From the NCBI RefSeq assembly GCF_016458235.1, contig NZ_JAEMHK010000020.1, positions 39,971 to 103,970 on the forward strand: a DNA stretch of 64,000 nt, written 5' to 3'. Under the pieces are notes generated by a model. It had not been told where the DNA came from. It did not search any database and saw only the letters and a program-made list of their open reading frames with translations. The first letter of the stretch is position 1. Each line of letters begins with the position of its first letter. Positions 34,445-41,579 of this stretch are shown here, piece after piece. The stretch is from Geomonas propionica (lineage in GTDB: Bacteria; Desulfobacterota; Desulfuromonadia; Geobacterales; Geobacteraceae). The position numbers were made by a program, and so were the translations under genes.

Positions 34445-34458
34445 TTGGAATTTTCCAA
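34445..34458. promoter_or_regulatory. Inverted repeat upstream of hcp (candidate operator)
   Basis: TTGGAA (34445-34450), TT, TTCCAA (34453-34458), 18 bases before the hcp ATG and just before its SD. Hcp genes are often controlled by CRP/FNR-type HcpR or by NsrR; I cannot assign this dyad to either. Confidence 0.45.
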
Positions 34459-34523
34459 TCAGGAGAGTTTGTCAGATATAGAACAGTTTTCAACCTGCGG
34501 CGGCGTCGGCCGCTGTTACGGCA

Positions 34524-37500
34524 TCATTTCAGCCGGACGCCGTCCAGCCTGAGCGTCCCCTTGGTCACCTTCAGCTTCCCGGTAATGGCGGCACTCCCCG
34601 CCTTGGTGTTATAGGCGCAGTCGTAGCCTCCTTCCAGGCGCACCACGATCTCCCGGTCGAAGTTGAGGTCGCCGCTGAAGGGAACTCCTTGGAGCTGGAT
34701 GACGTCGTTATCGAGTGCCTGCAGGAAGGCGGTCTCGGGGTCGGCGAACAGCACCGACGGGGCCGACTGCACCCGCACCGGCGGGTTGGAGCAGGTAAGG
34801 ACACTGATGTATCCGGCCTTGCTCTTGGTGACGTTGCCGGTCTGGTTGGTCGTAGTCAGGGACACCGTGTAGCTCCCCGGGGTGCCGTAGACATGGACGG
34901 GGTTCTTCGAGGTGGCGGTGCTCCCGTCGCCGAAATTCCACAGCCACGAGGTGGGGGCCCCGGTCGAGAGGTCGGAAAAGGTGACCGCCAGCGGAGCAGG
35001 CCCGGAGGTTGCGGAAGCGGTGAAATCGCTGCCGAGGGTCGCAGCCGGTATGGGAAGCCGGTAGGGGGCGTACCTGCGTTCCGCGGTGCCGTCCCCGAGG
35101 GAACCACGGGTGTTGTCGCCCCAGCCCCAGACGGTGCCGTCACCCTTGACGGCGTAGGAATGGGTGGGGCCGGCAGCGATACGCACCACCCCGGTCAGAC
35201 CGGTTACCTGGACCGGTGTGTTGCGCTGGGCAGTGGTGGTGCCGTCGCCGATCTGGCCGAAGGGGTTGTACCCCCAGGCCCAGACCGTGCCGTCCGACTT
35301 GAGCGCCAGGGTGTGGTAATCCCCGGTCGCTATGGCAACGACTCCAGAAAGGGCGGTGACCTGCGCGGGCACCTTGCTGGTGGCTGTGGGGCCGGTACCG
35401 AGCCTTCCCAGGGAACCGTCGCCCCAGGTCCAGACGGTACCGTCGCTCTTGAGAGCCACCGCATGCGACGAACCAGCCGCGACCGCAACCACTCCGGTGA
35501 GCGAGTTAGTCTGCACCGGGTTCAACCTGGTGGTGAGGGTGTTGTCGCCAAGCTGGCCGGACGGGTTGAATCCCCACCCCCAGACCGTGCCGTCGCTTTT
35601 CAAAGCAAGGGTGTACCCTGCCCCAGTAGAAGCAGCGACCACCCCCGCGATGCCTGCTTGAACCGGCGTCAGTCGCTGGGTGGTGGTGCCGTCACCCAGG
35701 GCGCCATTGGCATTGGCTCCCCAGCCCCAGACCGTGCCGTCGCTCTTCACCGCAACGCTGTGCGAGGAGCCCGCGGCAATGCCGACCATGCCCGCCAAGC
35801 CCGACACCTGATGCGGAACAGGTTGGTTAACGATGGTACCATCGCCCAGTTGCCCGGAACCGTTCTTGCCCCAGCCCCAGACGGTGCCGTCCTCTTTCAG
35901 GACCAGTGTGTGCGAGTAGGCAGCAACGGCTATGCCCCCGGCCAGCACCGGGTTGGCGGTCGCCGCAAGACGGTACCCCGAGGTGCCGTCGCCCAGGGCG
36001 CCGTCCACGTTCTCGCCCCAGGTGGAGAGTGTCCCGTCCGCCCTGAGCACGGCGCCGAACCACTCCCCGCTGGCGATGAGCGGCAAGTCCGGCCCCGCAG
36101 GCTGGAATTTAGCGAACACCAACCGCTCCGTGATCATGGACAGTGTGCACGCCGCCACCCCGCTGCAGGCCCCGCCCCATCCAACAAACACCGAGCCTAC
36201 TGCGGGGATAGCGGTCAGGATCACCTCCGCACCGAAGTCATAAATCTGGGAACAACTGCCCGTGCAGGGGATGCCTGGCGAAAACTGGACAGTTCCCGAA
36301 CCCGGTCCCGGGGAGCGCTTGACGGTGAGGGTGGTGGTCAATTTCTTGAATCCAGCGCCCACTTCCTTGGTGCCGTCCATAGTCACCGTGCAGGCACCGG
36401 TACCGGAGCAGGCGCCGCCCCAGCCGGTGAAAAGGGAGTCACCCCCCGTTGTGGCGCTCATGGTGACCAGAGTGCCCGGCTCGAAGGAAAGGCTGCACGG
36501 ACCGGAACAGCTCGCGCCGTTGGAGAAGTCGACCCTGCCGGTCCCGTTGTCGGTGTAGGTGAGTTCCAGGGGCTCGTGGACCCGCAGCACCGTGTCGGCG
36601 AGGTTCTGGGCACCCGCCGCGTCCCCCAGCTGCAGGGCGAAGGTGAAGGTCCCGCTGGCAGTCGGGGTGCCGGAGATGACCTGAGTCACCGGGTCGATGA
36701 CAAGCCCGGAGGGGAGTGCCCCGACCGCGACGGAAACGGTGTAGGGGGCGCTGCCCCCCTTGAATGTCAGTGCGTGGCGGTACGGCTTCCCCTTCACCGC
36801 CACCGGGAGCGGCTCAGCGAACAACGGCTCGATATAGACGCTGGTCAGCATGCCGCCGTCGTAGGGGCGGGTTACGTAGAAGGCGTCGTTGCGGTCCAGT
36901 GCCAGGGCGATCGACGCGTAATCCTTGGCGTCCCCCTGGATCCGCTTGGTCCAGAGGATGGTGCCGTTGGCGTCCAGCTTGGCAAGGGCGTAGGCCGTGC
37001 CGAAGCCGTCGAAGAAACGGCCGGCCGCATAGACCTGCCCCTTCTTGCCCACGGCAAGGCTCGTGACATGCAGTTCTTGTCCGTTCACCCCGTCCACCGG
37101 CACAGCCTTGCTCCAGAGCTGGGCGCCGTCGCCGTTGTACTTCACCACCCAGAAATAGTCCCCCGCCACGTACACCGAGCCGTCGGCGCCGACAGTGACC
37201 GCGTATGCGGTCTGGTCGTCGTAGTTTCTGACCCAGAGCAGCACGCCCTCGGGGCTGTACTTCAAGGTCTCATATTGGTAACTGTACCAGCCGTCGGCTC
37301 CCACCACCCCTTTATGTCCGGTCAGGTAGACGTTGCCGGTTCCGTCGAGGGCAACGGAGAAGATGCGGTCCACTTCGGCAGAGTCGTAGCTTCTGGTCCA
37401 GAGTTCGTTGCCGGCGGCGTCGTACTTGACCAGCAGGGTATCGTGTCGCCAGGGATAGTCGTAGGTGGTGTACCCGGCGACGTAGACATTGCCGAGGGCA

Positions 37501-39761
37501 TCGACTGCCACCCCCTGGGCGGAGTCTATGGTTCCGTTGTCGAAACTACGGCTCCAGATTTCGTTCCCCTGCTGGTCGTACTTCACCGTGGTGCAGGCGA
37601 GGTGCGTGATGCCGAGAGGGATATCGAAGGGGTCGGAAACGCCGCCGGTTACGTAGAGGTTCCCGCTGCCATCAAGGGCAACCCCAGTGGCCCGTTCGTT
37701 GATGCCGCTATCGTAGCTCCTGCTCCAAAGCAGCGCCCCGGATGGGCTGTACTTCAGTGTCAGGTAATCATCCTGTGCGCCGGTTTGGAGGAATCCGGTG
37801 AGGTAGGTGTTGCCCGCCCCGTCGACGGCAATATCCCTGGGAATGCTGAGGGTGGCGGCGCGGTAGCTCATGGAGCGCTCTTCGACCACCAGGCCGTCCG
37901 ACATCTGGACTAAATACTGCTTGGTTCCGCTGCGTCCCATGGCGTCGGTGACGGTGACGGTAAACGGGAACATGCCGCTGCGCCGGGGTAAACCGGACAC
38001 CTCGCCTGTGGCACTGTTCAGGGTCAGGCCGTCCGGAAGCGTCCCCGACTGCACCACCCACGTGTAGGGGGCGACGCCGCTGGTGGCCTCCAGGTAGTGC
38101 CGGTAATCGTGGTCCAGGTTCCCATCCGGGAGGTAGCCGTTGATGGACAGGGAGGGCACATAGACCATCCCGGCGGGCGAGGAGAACTTCAGGACCTGCA
38201 CCGGGGTCGGCACGAGATAGGACGGCACCGTCCAGGATGCGGAGAAGATGCCGTCGCCGGCAGCCTGGTCGGGAAAGACGCCGTCGTCCTGGAGGGTGAT
38301 GGTCTCCCCCGCGGAGGTGGTCACGGTCACGGGGCCGGCGGGATTGCCGCAGTTTATACTCTGCGCGGCTAGCGTGAAGGTGCCGGAGCTCACCGGGAAC
38401 TGTGCCGGATATTGGACTGGGACCAGCAACGGCTTGTCGCTGCAACTCAGGGAGCCAAGAGCGTTGATGCGCCGCCCGGTAAGAGTCTTATCCGCCAGCC
38501 CCGGCACCGGGTCGCCGCCGGCCAGGATGAGGTTGCGGATGGTACGCCAGTCCCGGGCCGGCTGCTGTGCCTTCAGCAGGGCGGCAAGCCCCGCCACGTG
38601 GGGCGCCGCCATGGACGTGCCGGAGAGGTTGCCGTAGCCGCCGGTGAGGCTCCAGGTGTTGACGGCGGGAAGCGTGCTTAGGATGTCCGTACCCGGCGCC
38701 CCCACGTGGACGTTGCGGAGTCCGTAGTTGGAGAAGTAGGACTTGTTGTCGTTGAGATCGGTAGCAGCCACGGTGATGACATTGGGGAGTTCGAAGGCGG
38801 CCGGATAGAAGAGGAGGCTTTCGTTGTCGGAGCCGTTATTGCCGGCGGCAGCGATGAAAAGAATGTCCCGCTGGGCGTCGATGGCGTCGTAGAGGGCCTG
38901 GGAGAAACCGCCCCCCCCCCAGCTGTTGTTGGTGGCCACGATGTTGGCGCCGGCATCCTTGAGCCCCTTGATGTGCTCCAGGCATTGCACCGCGGCGGCG
39001 GTGTCGCCGGACCCGTTAGCGCCTATGAATTTGCAGGCGGTGAGCTTGACGTTCCAGTTGACGCCGGCCACGCCGATACCGTTGCTGCCGCGGGCTCCGA
39101 TGATGCCCGCAACATGGGTGCCGTGGCCGTGATCGTCGAAAGGATCCAGGTCCTGGTTGGCGGTATCCAGCCCGCCGCCGGTCCAGACGTTGGCCGAGAG
39201 ATCGGGGTGGGTGTAATCGATGCCGGTATCGATGATGGCCACCACCACCTCGTTGCTTCCGGTGGAGAGGTCCCAGGCCGCGGTCGCCTTGATGTCGGCA
39301 CCGGAAGTCCCCCCCGTCTGCCCCGAGTTGCGCAGCGCCCACTGGTCGTTGAACATGGCGTCGTCCGGCTGACGCATGGTCTCGTACAGGAAGTTCGGCT
39401 CCGCGTATTCCACCTCCGGCTCGGCCCGGTAGCTCTGCAACGCCTCCTCGACCGTCACCCCTTTTTTCAGCTTGACGTGGTGCAGACGCAGCCGGGAAAA
39501 CTCCCTGATGACGGCCCCACCCCGCCTGGCGTGCACGTTCTTGCTGTTTTGCACCGGGGTTCCGGCCTTGAACTTGACCAGCAACTCGTCGCTTTTATAT
39601 TTGGGGGCAGCCTTCGGGGGGCGTGAGGAATCCGCGAGGGAAGAACGGCCGTTGTGCAGGGACGGAGGTGTGGTCTTGCTGTCAAAGGCTGCATGGGCGA
39701 AGGTAGAGTTGAGAACGATGCTGAGCAGCAGCAGGTTCTTCAGCGTGAAGATCCGTCGCAT
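34524..39761 (-). CDS. Giant secreted subtilase with SBBP-like, Ig-like, RCC1 and PKD modules
   Basis: The product is 1745 aa. Signal peptide (1-24), an inhibitor-I9/fervidolysin-like prodomain (about 55-130), then an S8 peptidase domain (about 135-450) with Asp178 (IIDTGIDYTHPD), His213 (HGHGTHVAG), Asn308 (AAAGNNG) and Ser383 (GTSMAAPH) all in place. Next come SBBP/TolB-like beta repeats (about 640-1000, GNVYVAG and KYDAAGNELW), an Ig-like domain, two InlB-B-like units (GWGGACSG), seven RCC1-like repeats (about 1250-1570, SDGTVWGWG), a PKD domain (WNFGDGST) and a Cys-bearing end. It should act outside the cell or on its surface. The RCC1 and beta repeats probably form propellers for binding. 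A G10 run lies in the catalytic domain. Confidence 0.93.
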   Translation of the reverse strand: MRRIFTLKNLLLLSIVLNSTFAHAAFDSKTTPPSLHNGRSSLADSSRPPKAAPKYKSDELLVKFKAGTPVQNSKNVHARRGGAVIREFSRLRLHHVKLKKGVTVEEALQSYRAEPEVEYAEPNFLYETMRQPDDAMFNDQWALRNSGQTGGTSGADIKATAAWDLSTGSNEVVVAIIDTGIDYTHPDLSANVWTGGGLDTANQDLDPFDDHGHGTHVAGIIGARGSNGIGVAGVNWNVKLTACKFIGANGSGDTAAAVQCLEHIKGLKDAGANIVATNNSWGGGGFSQALYDAIDAQRDILFIAAAGNNGSDNESLLFYPAAFELPNVITVAATDLNDNKSYFSNYGLRNVHVGAPGTDILSTLPAVNTWSLTGGYGNLSGTSMAAPHVAGLAALLKAQQPARDWRTIRNLILAGGDPVPGLADKTLTGRRINALGSLSCSDKPLLVPVQYPAQFPVSSGTFTLAAQSINCGNPAGPVTVTTSAGETITLQDDGVFPDQAAGDGIFSASWTVPSYLVPTPVQVLKFSSPAGMVYVPSLSINGYLPDGNLDHDYRHYLEATSGVAPYTWVVQSGTLPDGLTLNSATGEVSGLPRRSGMFPFTVTVTDAMGRSGTKQYLVQMSDGLVVEERSMSYRAATLSIPRDIAVDGAGNTYLTGFLQTGAQDDYLTLKYSPSGALLWSRSYDSGINERATGVALDGSGNLYVTGGVSDPFDIPLGITHLACTTVKYDQQGNEIWSRSFDNGTIDSAQGVAVDALGNVYVAGYTTYDYPWRHDTLLVKYDAAGNELWTRSYDSAEVDRIFSVALDGTGNVYLTGHKGVVGADGWYSYQYETLKYSPEGVLLWVRNYDDQTAYAVTVGADGSVYVAGDYFWVVKYNGDGAQLWSKAVPVDGVNGQELHVTSLAVGKKGQVYAAGRFFDGFGTAYALAKLDANGTILWTKRIQGDAKDYASIALALDRNDAFYVTRPYDGGMLTSVYIEPLFAEPLPVAVKGKPYRHALTFKGGSAPYTVSVAVGALPSGLVIDPVTQVISGTPTASGTFTFALQLGDAAGAQNLADTVLRVHEPLELTYTDNGTGRVDFSNGASCSGPCSLSFEPGTLVTMSATTGGDSLFTGWGGACSGTGACTVTMDGTKEVGAGFKKLTTTLTVKRSPGPGSGTVQFSPGIPCTGSCSQIYDFGAEVILTAIPAVGSVFVGWGGACSGVAACTLSMITERLVFAKFQPAGPDLPLIASGEWFGAVLRADGTLSTWGENVDGALGDGTSGYRLAATANPVLAGGIAVAAYSHTLVLKEDGTVWGWGKNGSGQLGDGTIVNQPVPHQVSGLAGMVGIAAGSSHSVAVKSDGTVWGWGANANGALGDGTTTQRLTPVQAGIAGVVAASTGAGYTLALKSDGTVWGWGFNPSGQLGDNTLTTRLNPVQTNSLTGVVAVAAGSSHAVALKSDGTVWTWGDGSLGRLGTGPTATSKVPAQVTALSGVVAIATGDYHTLALKSDGTVWAWGYNPFGQIGDGTTTAQRNTPVQVTGLTGVVRIAAGPTHSYAVKGDGTVWGWGDNTRGSLGDGTAERRYAPYRLPIPAATLGSDFTASATSGPAPLAVTFSDLSTGAPTSWLWNFGDGSTATSKNPVHVYGTPGSYTVSLTTTNQTGNVTKSKAGYISVLTCSNPPVRVQSAPSVLFADPETAFLQALDNDVIQLQGVPFSGDLNFDREIVVRLEGGYDCAYNTKAGSAAITGKLKVTKGTLRLDGVRLK
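38911..38920 (-). repeat. Homopolymer run C10 (G10 in the subtilase coding strand)
   Basis: Ten cytosines on the plus strand encode part of SWGGGGF at residues 280-286 of the subtilase. Slippage by one base would truncate the enzyme before its active-site serine. Confidence 0.9.
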
Positions 39762-40156
39762 ATCGGCCTCCTGATTTACGGCAAAGCCGCAGGATGAACA
39801 TCACATGACAATACACTGGAGGCAAAGAGTAGTAGATGCAGCGCGGCAAGTCAAAAAAAATTTAATGTGTCAGGGCACTTTACTCGAATCTAACCGCAGG
39901 CTGCGTTTTTCCTGATGCCGCCCAGCCGTCACAGAGCAATCACAGTACCGTCGACTCTGTCACCGGTCGTGGTTTGGGTACCTCCGCCTTTGTTTTCTCA
40001 GATTTTCTCAGATTTTCTCCGTGGCCAATGGTTTGGCGCCGCCCAACGTTCCTGTTCATTTGCTATTCGTCGCGGTGCGGGTATGTTTTTCGGGGCAGAA
40101 TCTGCAGATGCCGAAGGCGGGTTCACTCCCACCACCGCCCCGAAAGGAGGTATCCC
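39762..40156. other. Intergenic region between divergent genes
   Basis: This 395-base stretch carries the promoters of the subtilase (minus) and of the small Cys-rich protein (plus). A TCAGATTTTC direct repeat occurs twice near 39998-40018. The last 70 bases form the folded leader described separately. I found no further gene. Confidence 0.5.
40088..40150 (+). promoter_or_regulatory. Multi-stem leader that reaches the ribosome site
   Basis: TTTCGGGGC (40088-40096) pairs with GCCCCGAAA (40137-40145), which runs directly into the SD GGAGG. Inside are ATCTGCAGAT (self-complementary), GCC-GAA-GGC and GGG-TTCACT-CCC, so a closed multiloop is possible. It could mask translation of the next gene. 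No known riboswitch class was recognised. Confidence 0.45.
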
Positions 40157-40489
40157 ATGCCTGGCAAGCCGTTGCTGATCGCACTCCTCACCTGTTCTCT
40201 CGCGCACCCCGCGCACGCGCTCATCGGCGTAAACCTGTGCGGCCCCGGCACCTCCCCACCCCAAGGGCTGCGCTGCGGCCACGAACAGCTCCTTTTGGGC
40301 TACCGCGACGCGGCCGGCGCCTGTTTCTGGGTCTGCTGCCCTCCTAACAGTGACGGCGAGACCTACGACTGTTCCGGGGATGCTACGCCCTCGCAGTTCA
40401 AGCTGGACCTGCGCATTGTCTCCCCGAGACCCTGGAGGGGTATCTTCATCCCCGGCCCCGCTTTCGAAATCCCCGACACCGCCCATTGA
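40157..40489 (+). CDS. Small exported Cys-rich protein, unknown
   Basis: The product is 110 aa with a signal peptide (about 1-21, ending AHA). The mature part has Cys residues in VNLCG, LRCGH, ACFWVCCP and YDCSG, six in all, which would form disulfides in the periplasm or outside. I do not recognise the family. AAAGGAGGT precedes the ATG at 40157 at good spacing, which decides the start; the frame is open another 180 bases upstream. The gene lies behind a folded leader. Confidence 0.65.
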   Translation: MPGKPLLIALLTCSLAHPAHALIGVNLCGPGTSPPQGLRCGHEQLLLGYRDAAGACFWVCCPPNSDGETYDCSGDATPSQFKLDLRIVSPRPWRGIFIPGPAFEIPDTAH

Positions 40490-40649
40490 CGCCTGGCGAC
40501 CGGAGCCAAGTACCACCTGCTGACGCTTCTCATTATCACAAATATAGGTACTATATTTCAGAAGTGGATACATGATAAAATCAGTTTGTAGTAGGGGAAT
40601 CACCTCAACTACAGCGGTTATAAAACTGGTTTAAAGAAGGAGACTAGCC

Positions 40650-40865
40650 ATGAGATCCAGCTCAAGAGATACATCAAAAGGCGTACTCCACGAAGCAAAA
40701 GGCAAAATAAAAGAAACTACCGGTAAAGTATTTGGGAATGTTTCATTGGAAAATGAAGGCAAGGCCGAAAAGATAGCCGGCAAAGTGCAGAAAAATGTAG
40801 GCAAGGCAGAAAAAAATATCGAGGATGACCTCGACGAGGACACCAGCCGCCACGGCAGATACTAA
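40650..40865 (+). CDS. CsbD-like stress protein
   Basis: The product is 71 aa, hydrophilic and highly charged. It carries the CsbD pattern in which EAKGKIKETTGKVFGN is echoed by KAEKIAGKVQKNVGKAEK. CsbD is a small general-stress protein, sigma-B dependent in Bacillus, of unknown biochemical role. GAAGGAG precedes the ATG and a strong terminator follows, so it is monocistronic. The 5' side is notably AT-rich compared with the neighbouring genes. Confidence 0.88.
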   Translation: MRSSSRDTSKGVLHEAKGKIKETTGKVFGNVSLENEGKAEKIAGKVQKNVGKAEKNIEDDLDEDTSRHGRY

Positions 40866-40894
40866 TCCGGACGGCTGATCGGTATGACCAGAAG

Positions 40895-40925
40895 GGGACG
40901 GCGTTAACGCCGTCCCTTTTTGTTT
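40895..40925 (+). terminator. Intrinsic terminator of the CsbD-like gene
   Basis: GGGACGGCGTTAACGCCGTC plus CC is a perfect palindrome (40895-40916) followed by TTTTTGTTT. Confidence 0.95.
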
Positions 40926-40953
40926 AAGGGGGATAGGTTTCTATGCGGCGCAC

Positions 40954-41217
40954 TCACTCCGACAGAGGAGTTCCGCAATAGGGGCAGACTCGACAGGAGG
41001 GGTCCAGGTAGCGTCCGCAGGGGGGGAAAGGACATTGCTTGGGCTGCTTCCTTGGTGGCGGCACCGGCTGAAATTCGTCGGTGTCCTGCAAGGGGGTGCT
41101 GGCAACCGGATCGCTTTCAGCGGCCTCCTTGAGAGGCAGGCACTCCAGGGCTTCCTCCATCTGGAGGCGGCGTTTTTCCACCTTCTTCGCTTTTTTCAAC
41201 TTACCGTTTTTCGACAT
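40954..41217 (-). CDS. Small zinc-ribbon protein
   Basis: The product is 87 aa. A lysine-rich N-terminus (MSKNGKLKKAKKVEKRRLQM) and a middle acidic/proline part precede four C-terminal cysteines in CPFPPCGRY and CRVCPYCGTPL, forming a CX4C...CX2C-type zinc ribbon. A nucleic-acid or protein binding role is only a guess. The ATG at 41217 has no strong SD. A terminator-like hairpin lies 25 bases before it. An open frame of 85 further codons upstream runs through that hairpin and is not credible. Confidence 0.65.
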   Translation of the reverse strand: MSKNGKLKKAKKVEKRRLQMEEALECLPLKEAAESDPVASTPLQDTDEFQPVPPPRKQPKQCPFPPCGRYLDPSCRVCPYCGTPLSE

Positions 41218-41234
41218 GGCTGCAGATTCCGGAC

Positions 41235-41268
41235 AGAAAAAGGGGTTACCTGGCTGGGTAACCCCTTT
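41235..41268 (-). terminator. Orphan terminator-like hairpin before the zinc-ribbon gene
   Basis: GGGGTTACC (41242-41250) and GGTAACCCC (41257-41265) form a perfect 9-bp stem. On the minus strand TTTTTCTG follows. The nearest upstream feature on that strand is the start of the divergent kinase gene, so it would end a short leader RNA or act as an attenuator. Confidence 0.6.
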
Positions 41269-41579
41269 GACAAATATGTTGCGGGGACAGGATACGGGTG
41301 GCCTTTCATGCGGCGACGACATCGGTTCAGGCCGATCAGATGTGGGCCAGCTATAGCATATATCAATCCCCGACGCAAGCCTTGGCCACGGCTCCCTGCC
41401 TCCCGTACAACACTCCTGCTTTACTCCAAAGTCATAGGACGGTGCGCAATGACTGGTACCAAAATTCCTCACTAGTAAAATACTGTTAAAGCCTGTTATT
41501 ATATTGGCAGTTGTTTATTCATTACGGTTACTCTTGCAATAATACACTTGGCAGACATCGCCTCTGACAGCTAAACTCA
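41266..41579 (-). other. Candidate leader or small-RNA region without a gene
   Basis: These 314 bases separate the hairpin from the hybrid kinase start. On the minus strand there is an ATCGG-CCTGAA-CCGAT hairpin (near 41326-41341) and an AT-rich start near 41480-41540. No protein is supported. The kinase promoter must also lie here on the plus strand. Confidence 0.4.

Noticed and set aside
34689..37913. A 1074-codon open frame on the strand opposite the subtilase
   Set aside because: It is antisense to a gene with complete catalytic and repeat motifs. Its translation is Gly/Arg/Val-rich without domains, as expected from GC-rich codon bias.
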